Assembly (NCBI RefSeq): GCF_030316885.1
Contig: NZ_JASZYQ010000001.1
Coordinates: 1,178,001-1,242,000 of the forward strand
DNA length: 64,000 bases
From: Variovorax jilinensis
GTDB taxonomy: Bacteria > Pseudomonadota > Gammaproteobacteria > Burkholderiales > Burkholderiaceae_C
Direction: 5' to 3'
The notes beneath the pieces are model-generated. The model did no database searches, was not told the DNA's origin, and saw only the letters and a program-made list of their open reading frames with translations. The stretch's first letter is position 1; the number at the start of each line of letters is the position of its first letter. This document shows, piece by piece, positions 8,766 through 17,822 of the stretch. Position numbers and translations under genes: made by a program.

Positions 8766-9089
8766 CTAGAGCTCCCGCTCCAGGCCCTGCGTGCGCAGCA
8801 CGGCCTTGAGCCGACGGACCTCGTGCTCGAGGTCCAGGATCAGCGCCGCGGCGTCGAGCCCGACGCCGAAGTCGCGCTCGAGCCTGCGGGCCTCGAGCGC
8901 GCATTGCAGATCCGCGCCATGAAAGCGCCAGTCGTCGGGCCGTTCGGCCGGCGTGCGCGACGTGACGATGCCCACTTCCACCAGCTGGATCACCCAGTCG
9001 ACGCCCGCGCCGCAGGCATGGGCGAGCTCGTGGGTGGCCAGCGGATGCGAGGCGCTCAGGGTGGTGGTGGTGACGGAAAAGGTAGTCAT
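8766..9089 (-). CDS. cbpM: Chaperone modulator CbpM
   Basis: 107 residues. The N-terminal region contains the MerR-like helix (VDWVIQLVEVGIVTSR) and a C-terminal coiled segment (AALILDLEHEVRRLKAVLRTQ) expected of CbpM. CbpM binds the J-domain of CbpA and inhibits both its co-chaperone and its DNA-binding activity. The gene starts five bases after the cbpA stop on the same strand, the normal cbpAM arrangement, which supports the call for an otherwise poorly conserved protein. Confidence 0.88.
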   Translation of the reverse strand: MTTFSVTTTTLSASHPLATHELAHACGAGVDWVIQLVEVGIVTSRTPAERPDDWRFHGADLQCALEARRLERDFGVGLDAAALILDLEHEVRRLKAVLRTQGLEREL

Positions 9090-9094
9090 GGCGA

Positions 9095-10054
9095 TCACAC
9101 TCCCAGGTGGCGCCGCGGATCGAAAGGCGCGGCCTTGGCGAGCTGCTCGTAGGCCGCGCGCGCGGCCTCGGTGTCGGCCGGCGGCAGCGCGATCTCGAGC
9201 AGCAGGTAGAGATGTCCGGGCGGCTTGCCCGGCAGGCCGCGCTCCTTGAGCCGCAGCTTGAGGCCGTTGCGGGCGTTGCGCGGCACCGTGACCTCGACCA
9301 CGCCGCCGCCCGGCGTCGGCACCTGGACCTGCGCGCCCAGCGCGCCCTCGGTCGGCGTGATCGGCAGCGTCATGTAGAGGTCGCGGTCCTCGATGCGGTA
9401 GAGCTTGTGCGGCGCGATCCGGACCTCGAGGTACATGTCGCCGGCCGGCTCGCCGCCGTGCCCGGGCATGCCCTGTCCGGCCAGCCGGATGAACTGGCCC
9501 GGGTGCACGCCGGGCGGGATCTTCACGCTCAGCGTGCGGGTCTTGAGCTCGGGCCGGCCCTGCGCGTCGATCTGCTGCGAGCGCAGCGTGATCTCGCGCT
9601 CGGCGCCGTTGAGCGCGTCTTCCAGCGCGATCTCGATCGCCGCGTGATGGTCCTCGCCGCGCGCGCGGTAGTTGCGGCGCTGGGCGCCGCGCTGCTCGGC
9701 GGCGCCGAACATCGACGAGAAGAACTCGCTGAAGTCGGCATGGTCGGCCGGGCCCTGGTTCGGGCCGCGGTGGAACTCGAAGCCCTCGTCCCATCCGGGC
9801 GGCGCCTGGAAGCCGCCCTCGGGGCTGCCGCCGCGCGCCACGTGGTCGGCGAGCTGGTCGTAGGCGGCGCGCTTCTCCTTGTCGCGCAGTACGTCGTTGG
9901 CCTCGTTGACGTCGCGCATGCGCACCTCGGCATCGGGCTCCTTGCTGACGTCCGGGTGGTACTTGCGCGCCAGCTTCCGGTAGGCCTTGCGCACCTCGTC
10001 TTCCGAGGCGCCGCGTTCGACGCCGAGGATCTTGTAGTAGTCCTTGAAGTCCAT
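9095..10054 (-). CDS. cbpA: DnaJ-type co-chaperone CbpA (curved-DNA-binding protein)
   Basis: 319 residues. The J-domain occupies residues 1-70 with the essential HPD tripeptide at 33-35; a Gly/Phe-rich linker follows and then the two C-terminal substrate-binding domains ([19 protein letters not shown]... [19 protein letters not shown]). There is no zinc-finger domain, which separates CbpA from DnaJ. It stimulates DnaK and can bind curved DNA. The gene sits directly upstream of cbpM and downstream of a histidine-phosphatase gene, all on the minus strand. Confidence 0.95.
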   Translation of the reverse strand: MDFKDYYKILGVERGASEDEVRKAYRKLARKYHPDVSKEPDAEVRMRDVNEANDVLRDKEKRAAYDQLADHVARGGSPEGGFQAPPGWDEGFEFHRGPNQGPADHADFSEFFSSMFGAAEQRGAQRRNYRARGEDHHAAIEIALEDALNGAEREITLRSQQIDAQGRPELKTRTLSVKIPPGVHPGQFIRLAGQGMPGHGGEPAGDMYLEVRIAPHKLYRIEDRDLYMTLPITPTEGALGAQVQVPTPGGGVVEVTVPRNARNGLKLRLKERGLPGKPPGHLYLLLEIALPPADTEAARAAYEQLAKAAPFDPRRHLGV

Positions 10055-10086
10055 GGTGTGTTGCGAGCGGGGTGTTGGAGAAGGGG

Positions 10087-10704
10087 TCAGGCGATGGCGG
10101 CGCCGCCCTCGGTCTGCGCCAGCAGCGCCTCGGCGCGCCAGGCGGTGCCTTCGCGCGTGAAGCGCAGCGGCTGCGCATTGCCAAGCACGCTGGCGTCGAT
10201 GGGAACGCCGAGCAGTGCGGCAAGCACGTAGAGCGAGCCACCGTGCGCCACCACGAGCACCGGGCCCGGATGCGCGAGGGCGCGTTCGAGTGCGCCGCGC
10301 TTGCGGCGCACGAAGTCGGCCAGCGTGTCGCCGCCCTCGGGCGCGCAGGCCCAGTCGATGTCGGCCGAGGAACTGCCGATCAGGGCGCCGAAGTGCCGCT
10401 CGCGCAGGTCTTCCATCACGACCGGATCGATGCGGTGCGGCACGCCGACCGCACGCGCAGTGGTCAGCGCGCGATTGAGGCTGCTGCTGACGATGCTGCG
10501 GATCGGCTCGCCCGCCAGCAGCTCGGCAGCCCGGGCGGCCTGCGCGAGGCCGACTTCGTTGAGCGGCTCGTCGGCATCCTGGAAGATGCGGCGCGCATTG
10601 CAGGCGGTCTGCCCATGGCGCAGGAAGTAGAAGTGGTCGCAGGCCGGCGCGATCGGGTCGGCGGCGGCAAGGTCGGCGAGTTGCCGGAGTCCGGGATTGT
10701 TCAT
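10087..10704 (-). CDS. Histidine phosphatase family protein
   Basis: 205 residues of the phosphoglycerate-mutase-like superfamily. The phosphohistidine motif FLRHGQT is at about residues 27-33, the partner Glu lies near EDLRERHFG, and the second catalytic His is in [14 protein letters not shown]. These enzymes remove phosphate from small metabolites or proteins; the substrate here is unknown. It lies between the phospholipase-D gene and cbpA with short gaps on the same strand. Confidence 0.9.
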   Translation of the reverse strand: MNNPGLRQLADLAAADPIAPACDHFYFLRHGQTACNARRIFQDADEPLNEVGLAQAARAAELLAGEPIRSIVSSSLNRALTTARAVGVPHRIDPVVMEDLRERHFGALIGSSSADIDWACAPEGGDTLADFVRRKRGALERALAHPGPVLVVAHGGSLYVLAALLGVPIDASVLGNAQPLRFTREGTAWRAEALLAQTEGGAAIA

Positions 10705-10723
10705 CGGGCAGGTTTTCGGTGAA

Positions 10724-12343
10724 TCAGAGAAGCCATTCGATGGGCAGCACTTCGAGCAGGTCGATCCACAGCTTCTTCACGGCGCCCGCGCCGGGCTCGC
10801 TGTTCGTGCGGACCTCGCCCTGCGGCGTGCGGTCGATCCAGACCAGCCCACGGCCGTCCGGCTGCATGCGGACCTCGAAGGCCTTGTCGGGGATCACGGT
10901 GTCGAGCTGGTTCGCGAGGTGGCCCGCGAGCTGCGGGCTGTCGATGATCACGCCCATCTCGGTGTTGAGCCGGGCCGAGCGCGGATCGAGGTTGAAGGAG
11001 CCGACGAAGATGCGCTCGCGGTCGACCGCGAAGGTCTTGGCATGCAGGCTCGCGGCCGAACTGCCCGACCTTCCGCTGCCCGGCAGCTGGACGCCCGAGC
11101 GCTCGTCCTTCCCGCCTTCGTCGGGCGGCGGCACGCCGTCGCCGGGCTTGAGTTCGTAGACCCGGACGCCGCCTTCGAGCAGGCGCTGCCGGTACTTCGA
11201 ATAGCCCGCATGCACCGCGCTGACATCGGTGGCCGCGAGCGAATTGGTCAGCACGCGCACCTGGATGCCCGCCTTGGCCATCGCGACCAGCGACTGCGTG
11301 CCGTCCTTGCCCGGCACGAAGTAGGGCGAGACCAGATCGAGTTCGCGCCGGGGGTGCGCGAAGGCGGCCTCGAGCTGCGGCAGCATCTGCAGATCGGCGC
11401 GGTCGTCGGGCTCGAGCACCTTCGCCGGGTCGTCGTGGACCACACGGGCCTGGGTCCAGTCGAACGCGAGGCTGCCCTGGCCGAGTTCCACGAGCAACGG
11501 CGTCTTGCGCACCGCCTCGAGGTAGCGCATGGCCACGGGGTCGTTGCGAACGCGGTTCCAGCCGGTCACGAGCTCGGCAGCATCGTTCGGGCCGGGCGGC
11601 CGCAGCAGGCTCGCGGCGGGATAGGCCGAAGGGCTGTTCCAGAACAGGTCGAAGGCGGTCGACACCTCGCGCACCACCGGCCCGACCGCAAGCACGTCCA
11701 GGTCCTGGAAGCCGAGCTCCATGTTGGCGCCGAAGTACTCGTCGCCGATGTTGCGCCCGCCCACGATCGTGAGCTGGTTGTCGGCTGTGAACGACTTGTT
11801 GTGCATGCGCCGGTTCACGCGCGAGAAGTCGAAGGCGAAGTCGCCCGCGCGCAGGCCGCGGTTGGCGAACGGATTGAAGAGCCGGATCTCGATGTTGGGA
11901 TGGGCGTCGAGCGCGGCCAGCATCGGATCGAGGCCCGCGGTGTTGGCGTCGTCGAGCAGCACGCGCACGCGCACGCCGCGTTCGGCGGCATCCCACAGCG
12001 CTTGCCACATCAGCTTGCCCGTGGTGTCGTTGCGCCAGATGTAGTACTGCAGGTCGAGGCTGCGCTCGGCGCCGCGCGCCAGCAGGATGCGGGCCGCGTA
12101 GGCATCCTCGGCCGATGGCAGGGCACGGATGCCCGACAGGCCGGGGTGCGCGGCCTCCACCTTCGCGAAGGTCTTGCCGAGCGATGTCTCGGCGGTGTTC
12201 GCGAAGGCAGTGGTGGGGTTCCGCTGGACCTGCGACGGCAGGCTCGAGCAGCCCGCAACGACGAGCGCGAGGCCGAGCAGTGCCGTTGCCAGCAGGCGGG
12301 AGGCGATCGACGACGCAGGAGATGCGATGGGCACAGAGGACAC
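10724..12343 (-). CDS. Phospholipase D / cardiolipin-synthase-like lipoprotein
   Basis: 539 residues with a GTG start and a lipoprotein signal (LLGLALVVAGC, Cys about 32). Two HKD motifs define the PLD superfamily: HNKSFTAD (H181, K183, D188) and HAKTFAVD (about H434), each followed by the usual GGRN/GSFNLDPRS text. It would transfer or hydrolyse phosphatidyl groups at the membrane. Lipid anchoring suggests a periplasmic face, unlike cytoplasmic-membrane cardiolipin synthases. A CDP-alcohol phosphatidyltransferase gene lies just upstream on the same strand, so the pair may shape phospholipid composition. Confidence 0.92.
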   Translation of the reverse strand: MSSVPIASPASSIASRLLATALLGLALVVAGCSSLPSQVQRNPTTAFANTAETSLGKTFAKVEAAHPGLSGIRALPSAEDAYAARILLARGAERSLDLQYYIWRNDTTGKLMWQALWDAAERGVRVRVLLDDANTAGLDPMLAALDAHPNIEIRLFNPFANRGLRAGDFAFDFSRVNRRMHNKSFTADNQLTIVGGRNIGDEYFGANMELGFQDLDVLAVGPVVREVSTAFDLFWNSPSAYPAASLLRPPGPNDAAELVTGWNRVRNDPVAMRYLEAVRKTPLLVELGQGSLAFDWTQARVVHDDPAKVLEPDDRADLQMLPQLEAAFAHPRRELDLVSPYFVPGKDGTQSLVAMAKAGIQVRVLTNSLAATDVSAVHAGYSKYRQRLLEGGVRVYELKPGDGVPPPDEGGKDERSGVQLPGSGRSGSSAASLHAKTFAVDRERIFVGSFNLDPRSARLNTEMGVIIDSPQLAGHLANQLDTVIPDKAFEVRMQPDGRGLVWIDRTPQGEVRTNSEPGAGAVKKLWIDLLEVLPIEWLL

Positions 12344-12420
12344 GAATCGATCCGGCTATGGCTGTGCGGCCATTCTAGGCAGGTTGCAGCGCGTGCCGGA
12401 GCCGCGCGGCAGCCTTGCTT

Positions 12421-13068
12421 CTAGAGCTTGGGAATGTGCAGCGTCTTGCTGATCATCAGCGTGCCCGACAGCCCGAACAACAGCGTGAGCGGATGCAGCA
12501 CCCACGGGCCGACGGCCCAGGCACCGCCCCAGATCGCCTCGCCGATGCGGCCCTGCCATGCGGCCAGCGCGAGCACGCCGACCAGCACCACGCTGGTCGG
12601 GATCGGCGTGCCTTCGAAGTACTTGACCTTGTCGGCGCCTTCGGAGAGCGCCTCGGCCGTGACGTTGTAGCGGGCCAGCCGGCTCACGCCGCAACAGACG
12701 AAATAGATCAGCAGCACGCAGTCCCAGCCGCCGTCGAGACCGGCCGCGAAGGCCAGCGCCGCGGGCAGCACGCCGAAGGAGATCACGTCGGCCAGCGAGT
12801 CGAGTTCGCGCCCGAGGGCCGAGTGGGTCTGGCGCCAGCGCGCGATGCGGCCGTCGAAGACGTCGAAGATGAATGCCGCGGGCGCCAGCGCCGCCGCCCA
12901 CAGGAAGTGGGGCAGCGACTGGCTGCGCACGTACAGCATCGCGAGGAAGATCGCGCCGACGCCGCAGGCCGCATTGCCGAGCGTGAAGGCATCGGCCAGG
13001 TGGAAGCCGCGGATCATCGAGAAATGTTTGCGCGGCGGCCGCGTAGAGCCGGGAGCAGGAGTGGACAT
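12421..13068 (-). CDS. pssA: CDP-diacylglycerol-serine O-phosphatidyltransferase family protein
   Basis: 215 residues from the ATG at 13068; a GTG 27 bases upstream is possible but has a poor ribosome site. It is an integral membrane protein with about six hydrophobic stretches and the CDP-alcohol phosphotransferase signature DG-x2-AR-x8-G-x3-D-x3-D (FDGRIARW...GRELDSLAD, about residues 74-98). It would condense CDP-diacylglycerol with serine for phosphatidylethanolamine synthesis. The serine specificity is inferred from overall similarity to the pssA type II family. Confidence 0.85.
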   Translation of the reverse strand: MSTPAPGSTRPPRKHFSMIRGFHLADAFTLGNAACGVGAIFLAMLYVRSQSLPHFLWAAALAPAAFIFDVFDGRIARWRQTHSALGRELDSLADVISFGVLPAALAFAAGLDGGWDCVLLIYFVCCGVSRLARYNVTAEALSEGADKVKYFEGTPIPTSVVLVGVLALAAWQGRIGEAIWGGAWAVGPWVLHPLTLLFGLSGTLMISKTLHIPKL

Positions 13069-13162
13069 GATGGTTCCCGTGAAACTGCGACGCACCTTAG
13101 CGCATACCGGGGCCGGCCGGTGTAGTCGCAGTCCGATGCGGCGGGCGCCGCATCGCCGGGTT

Positions 13163-15559
13163 TCAGTAGGCGAGTTGCAGCGGCGCGCCCTGGCGCTGGG
13201 CCTCGATGTCGGCGCGGTGGAAGGGCAGCGGGTGCCATTTGCCGGCCGAGAACATCGGCAGCTGGTCGTAGTTGCGCGGCGAGGCCGGGTCGCTGCTCTG
13301 GCCGTAGGTCAGCAGGCCCTGGGCCACCGGGCCGCGCTCGTCGAAGCCCACGGCCTGGATGTAGCTGCTGCCGTAGTTGATGTTGTAGCCCTTGGGATCG
13401 ATGTAGGACTGGCCCTGGCTCTCGACCTTGTTGAGCACGCCCTCGAACTCGTCGCCGCCCGGGATCGTGACCTTCTGGCCGCGGACCATGCGCGCCTGTA
13501 CCTCGGCCAGCGGCACGTCGGCCGTGAAGCCCGCCACGCGCACCACGCCGACCGCATCGCCGAGCGCCTTGAAGACCGCGTCGCGCGTGGCCGGCGTCGC
13601 CATGTCGAGGCCCGCCGGCGTCACCACCGGGCGCGCCGGGTCGAAGGGCACGCGCCAGACCTTCGGGATGTCCTTGGCCTTGCGCCAGAACTCGCGGAAC
13701 AGCGGCGCACCCTTCGATGCGCTGTTGCTGGTGCGGTCCCAGCCGGCCAGCACGCGGCAGCCGAGCGCGGCATCGGGCGCCAGCGCGCTGCCCTGGGCGG
13801 TACAGGCTGCCGAGAGGTCGTCCATCACGAGCATGCCGGCCAGGTTCTTGTTGCGGAAGATCACGCTGCGCAGGTCGGCCGCGCCCATCTTGTTGCCGGG
13901 CAGGCCGTCGCTGCCGGCGAGCCGGCCCTCGATCTCCATGATGCCGCTGCGCGTGCGCAGCCGCTGCGGCGTGTTCGTGAAGCCGACCAGCGGCGAGATG
14001 CCGGCCGGCGCCGCGAGCCGCGGGTTGCTGAGCCAGAAGCTGTCGTTGCTGTTCTGCACCCAGTCGGGCGTGACGATCACGGGCATGCGGGCCGGCGGGA
14101 TCGCGCCGGGATTCGCAGCGGCGCTGTCGCGCGTCCAGCCGCAGGCCGAGCGCGAGCCGTCGAGCACCGGCAGGCCGGCCGCGGCAAGCAGCGCGGCGGC
14201 ACCGGGCGAGGGCGCGCAGGTCTTGAGCAGCTCGGCCGAGACGTCGGGCACCACCGACAGGTCGGCGTACATCGCATTGCCTTCGCGATCCGCCGCGATG
14301 GTGTTGATCCACGGCATGCCCTGGTTGCCCATGGCGGCGCGCAGCTCGCCCACGTTGCGTGCCAGCGCCATGTTCATCCAGCTCTGGGCCGAGCGCGTGT
14401 TGAGCGTGTTGACGTCGCGGATCGCGTAGGCCTTGGTCGCGGTCCAGTCGAGGCCGGCGCGCGGCAGCGAGATCACGGGGCCCCATTCGGTGGAATAGAA
14501 GGTCTTCTGCGCGGGCGCCGTGCCGGGCGCCGCTGCATTGGCCGGCAGCACGATGGTGCGGGCCGTCATCTTGCGCGGCTGGCCGTCGACGATGTAGGTG
14601 GTCGGGTCGTTCGGATCGAGCTTGAGTTCGTAGATGGTGAAGCGCTTGCCGGTCGAGACCGTGTGGGTCCAGGCCACGTCCTTGTTGAAGCCGATCGCCA
14701 CCACCGGGCTCAGGCCGCCGGTGGCACCCATGACGTCGAGCCTGCGCGGGATCGTCAGGTGCATTTCCCAGAAGCGGTTGGTGCCGACCCATGGGAAGTG
14801 CGGATTGCCGAGGACCAGGCCGCGGCCGTCGGGCGTGGCGTTGCGGCCGAAAGCCCAGCCGTTGGAGCCCAGCTCGCCGCCTTCGGGGTTGGCGTTGAAG
14901 CTGTGGCGTGCGATCTCGGCCACCGCCTGCTGCAGGTCGACCGGTGCGCTCGAGGTCTTCGCGCCCGCGGCCGGCGGCGTTGCCGCCAGTACCGCGGCGG
15001 CGAGCGCGCCGACGCCGCCCTGGATCATCGACATCTCGGTGGTGCGCGACAGGTCGGCCTGGGTCATGGGCCGCACCCAGGGCTTGCCGCGGCAGGCCTC
15101 GGGCAGGCCGTTCGGGCCCACGTCCTGCAGGTAGCGGTTGTAGCCCGCGACATAGCCGCGCAGCGAGTCGCGCACGTCGGTCGAGAGGTCGGCCGAGGCC
15201 CGCGCGAGCGCGGCATCGTCCATGTGTGAGCGGATGAACAGATCGATCTGGGAATTGGTCGCGCGGCCCAGGCCGAGCTCGCCCATGCCGTCGGGACCCA
15301 GGAACTGGGAGCGCTCGCCGCGCACCGTGAGCAGGTGCTCGGCGGTCTGGCAGACGTTGTCCTGTGCATGGGCGTAGCCGACGCCGTAGGCGATGCCCTC
15401 GTAGTCGGCGGCCGTGATGTGGGCGATGCCGTAGGTGGTGCGCTCGATGGTGACGTTGCGCGCGCCCGGGGCGGGCGTGCTGGCGCAGCCGGCCAGCAAT
15501 GCGGCGATGGCGAGGGCCATCGCTGCGGGAGCGCGGGGGCAAGAGAAGTGGACGGTCAT
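13163..15559 (-). CDS. Penicillin/acyl-homoserine-lactone acylase family lipoprotein
   Basis: 798 residues of the S45 Ntn-hydrolase family. The ATG is chosen because it opens a lipoprotein signal (MALAIAALLAGC, Cys about 25). The alpha chain is followed by a spacer and the new beta-chain N-terminus at the catalytic serine in ELGSNGWAFG (about S232), then LVLGNPHFPW and the Asn-containing oxyanion region. These enzymes self-cleave and hydrolyse amide-linked acyl chains of beta-lactams or acyl-homoserine lactones. Which substrate applies cannot be read; quorum-signal degradation is a reasonable inference. Confidence 0.92.
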   Translation of the reverse strand: MTVHFSCPRAPAAMALAIAALLAGCASTPAPGARNVTIERTTYGIAHITAADYEGIAYGVGYAHAQDNVCQTAEHLLTVRGERSQFLGPDGMGELGLGRATNSQIDLFIRSHMDDAALARASADLSTDVRDSLRGYVAGYNRYLQDVGPNGLPEACRGKPWVRPMTQADLSRTTEMSMIQGGVGALAAAVLAATPPAAGAKTSSAPVDLQQAVAEIARHSFNANPEGGELGSNGWAFGRNATPDGRGLVLGNPHFPWVGTNRFWEMHLTIPRRLDVMGATGGLSPVVAIGFNKDVAWTHTVSTGKRFTIYELKLDPNDPTTYIVDGQPRKMTARTIVLPANAAAPGTAPAQKTFYSTEWGPVISLPRAGLDWTATKAYAIRDVNTLNTRSAQSWMNMALARNVGELRAAMGNQGMPWINTIAADREGNAMYADLSVVPDVSAELLKTCAPSPGAAALLAAAGLPVLDGSRSACGWTRDSAAANPGAIPPARMPVIVTPDWVQNSNDSFWLSNPRLAAPAGISPLVGFTNTPQRLRTRSGIMEIEGRLAGSDGLPGNKMGAADLRSVIFRNKNLAGMLVMDDLSAACTAQGSALAPDAALGCRVLAGWDRTSNSASKGAPLFREFWRKAKDIPKVWRVPFDPARPVVTPAGLDMATPATRDAVFKALGDAVGVVRVAGFTADVPLAEVQARMVRGQKVTIPGGDEFEGVLNKVESQGQSYIDPKGYNINYGSSYIQAVGFDERGPVAQGLLTYGQSSDPASPRNYDQLPMFSAGKWHPLPFHRADIEAQRQGAPLQLAY

Positions 15560-15630
15560 GGGCAGGGGGCCGATCGAAGTGGAAACCAGGCGTCGATTAC
15601 ATGGCGAGGCCCGCCTGCCGCGAGGCGGTG

Positions 15631-16389
15631 CTAACCCGGGGGCGCTGTCGCCAAGGCGTCGTGTTCCTCGGCAATGTGCGCGAAGCGCCCCAGCAACTGC
15701 GCCGCGACCACGGTGGCACCGACCTGCTCGCGCAGGGCCTCCGGATCGCGGCCCTGTGCGCGCAGCTCGCCGGCCAGCTGGTCGACGTAGCCGCGCATGA
15801 TCCCGGCGTCGAATTCGGGATGGAACTGCAGGCCCCAGGCGTTGGCGCCGATGCGAAAGGCCTGGACCGCCTCGAAGTCGTTGCCGGCCAGCCGGACCGC
15901 CTGCGCGGGCAGCCGCAGCGCGCTCTGCCGATGCACCACGTGGGCCTCGAAGCGCGCCGGCAGGTCGTGCATCAGCGGATCGTGCGCGGCCTCGGGCGTG
16001 AGCCTGACCTCGACCGTGCCGATCTCGATGCCGGCCGGATGGTCGCCGGCAGCGCCGCCCAGCGCATCGGCCAGCAGCTGGTGACCGAAGCAGATGCCCA
16101 GCACAGGCGTGCCGTGCGCCACCAGCTGCGCCAGCCAGCGTCCCGTGGCTTCGCTCCAGGCTTCGCGGTGCGACACCATGGCATGCGAGCCCGAGACGAT
16201 GGCGCCCGAGATCCGGTCGGGCGGCGGCAGCCGGTCGCCGCGGCGCGGATCGAGCACCACGACCGGCAGCCGCGTGGCGCCGAGGCCGTCGGCCATCCAG
16301 TTCTCGAAGTCGCCGCGCTCGGCGCGCAGCGGCTCGAAGGTGTCGCCGGTCTTGATGATCGCGAGCGGGCGCGGATGCGTGTTCTCCAT
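15631..16389 (-). CDS. Class I glutamine amidotransferase-like protein
   Basis: 252 residues with the glutaminase triad: nucleophile Cys in VLGICFGHQLL (about C100) and the His/Glu pair in LQFHPEFDA. It is a stand-alone domain of the GMP-synthase-like group (GuaA glutaminase without synthetase), a family including gamma-glutamyl hydrolases of glutamylated amines or peptides. Its ATG shares one base with the stop of the upstream GTPase gene, indicating an operon with 16389-17822 and 17819-19234. The substrate is unknown. Confidence 0.88.
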   Translation of the reverse strand: MENTHPRPLAIIKTGDTFEPLRAERGDFENWMADGLGATRLPVVVLDPRRGDRLPPPDRISGAIVSGSHAMVSHREAWSEATGRWLAQLVAHGTPVLGICFGHQLLADALGGAAGDHPAGIEIGTVEVRLTPEAAHDPLMHDLPARFEAHVVHRQSALRLPAQAVRLAGNDFEAVQAFRIGANAWGLQFHPEFDAGIMRGYVDQLAGELRAQGRDPEALREQVGATVVAAQLLGRFAHIAEEHDALATAPPG

Positions 16390-17822
16390 CACGCGATGAT
16401 GCCGGAGTCGGGCCGCTCGATCGCGGCCGCAAGCCGGCGTGCGACCTGCTCGACCAGCGCCTGCCGCTGCGGCGGCTCGCGCCAGCGCAGCCGCGTGCCG
16501 CTCTCCCAGTCGGCATGGCTGCGCGCGGGCTGGGCCGCGCGCACGGCCTCGGCCAGCAAGCGCGCGTCGGCTTCGCCCGCCTGGCCAGCCTGGCCGTTGG
16601 AGCCGGCCGCGATCCTTTCGATCGCCGCATGGCCGCGCCGCTCGAGCGCGCGCTGCAGGCGCAGCTGCCAGTCGGCGAGAACGAACAGCACGCGGTCCTC
16701 GATCGTGAGCTCGCGCAGGTCGCGCAGGCGGTTGGCGAGCTTGCGGCCCAGCGGCCCCCAGCCCTGCGACAGCGCCCCGCCGATGGCGCCGCCCAGCGCG
16801 GCACCTGCGCCGAGCGAAAGGCCGGCCAGCGCGAGGTCGGCCACCACGCCGACCGCGGCGCCCACGGCCACGCCCTTGCCGAGCAAGATGCCGGCATCCT
16901 TGAGCGCCTCGGGATGGAAGAAGTCCAGCGTCCAGCGGCCTTCGAGCAGCGGCAATGGCGCCTCGTCGGCATCGCCGTCGCGAAAGCCGTACAGCGCGAG
17001 CAGGTCGTCGGCGCAGCGCTGGGCCTTGTCGAACACCGACTTCTGCAGTTCGGCGATCAGGCGCGTGCGCTTGGCGGCATCGTCGAAGTCGGCCGCCGGC
17101 ACGGTGCGCCGCGTGGCCGCGGCATCGACCAGCAGTTCGGCGATGCGCCGGCCGGCGCCGGCGCGCCGCTGAGCTGCCTCGGCCTCGAGGCTGACCGCCA
17201 CGCGATCGAGCTGCGCGCGGCGATCGCGCAGCAGCGTCGCGAGGTCGCGGTACAGCTCGCGCTCGGCGCCCACGAAGGGCGCGGCAGCATCGAAGCGCAC
17301 CACCGCATGCAGGCCGTAGGCGGCCAGCAGGGTTTTCCATTCGTCTTCGCGGCTCGCCGCGTCGCGCACGAAGTTGAGCACCGGCAGCAGCGGCCGCGCA
17401 CACGCGCCGAGCAGTTCGATCTCGGCCCGGAACTTGGGCAGCACGGGTTCGCGCGCATCGATCACGAGGAAGGCCGCATCGACCTCGCCGAGCGCCCGCA
17501 GCACCTTGGCCTCCTGCTCGAAGACGCCGTGCGCCTCGGGGCCCTTCAGGAAGCCCGCGATGCGCTCGGGCGGAGTCGCCGACCTGTCCTCGCGCATGTC
17601 GATGTGCTCGCGCAGCGCGACGGCGTCCTCGAGGCCCGGTGTGTCCAGGAAGCGCACCGCGGCGCTGCCGTCGACCTGCAGGTCGACCGCCTCGACGTGG
17701 CGCGTGGTGCCGGGTCGCGTCGAGACCTCGCCGAAGCTGCGGCGCCGCGTCAGCGTGCGCAGCAGCGAGGTCTTGCCCGCGTTGGTGTGGCCGACCACGG
17801 CGATCCGGATCGGCTCGGTCAA
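16389..17822 (-). CDS. GTPase with DUF3482 domain
   Basis: 477 residues starting at TTG. The N-terminal Era/TrmE-like GTPase domain has P-loop GHTNAGKTS (residues 11-19), a G2 threonine in RPGTTRH and G3 DTPG. The C-terminal DUF3482 region has a glycine-rich hydrophobic stretch (GKGVAVGAAVGVVADLALAG... ALGGAIGGA) that could insert in or touch the membrane. The start overlaps the stop of the DUF2868 gene (TTGA), and these two families are commonly adjacent, suggesting one membrane-associated system of unknown function. Confidence 0.88.
   Translation of the reverse strand: MTEPIRIAVVGHTNAGKTSLLRTLTRRRSFGEVSTRPGTTRHVEAVDLQVDGSAAVRFLDTPGLEDAVALREHIDMREDRSATPPERIAGFLKGPEAHGVFEQEAKVLRALGEVDAAFLVIDAREPVLPKFRAEIELLGACARPLLPVLNFVRDAASREDEWKTLLAAYGLHAVVRFDAAAPFVGAERELYRDLATLLRDRRAQLDRVAVSLEAEAAQRRAGAGRRIAELLVDAAATRRTVPAADFDDAAKRTRLIAELQKSVFDKAQRCADDLLALYGFRDGDADEAPLPLLEGRWTLDFFHPEALKDAGILLGKGVAVGAAVGVVADLALAGLSLGAGAALGGAIGGALSQGWGPLGRKLANRLRDLRELTIEDRVLFVLADWQLRLQRALERRGHAAIERIAAGSNGQAGQAGEADARLLAEAVRAAQPARSHADWESGTRLRWREPPQRQALVEQVARRLAAAIERPDSGIIA

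Noticed and set aside
10697-12424. 575-codon plus-strand frame over the phospholipase gene
   Set aside because: Opposite to a gene with two intact HKD motifs; no domain or ribosome site of its own.
12845-15229. 794-codon plus-strand frame over the acylase gene
   Set aside because: Composition is an antisense shadow; the acylase on the minus strand is complete with a lipoprotein signal and catalytic Ser.
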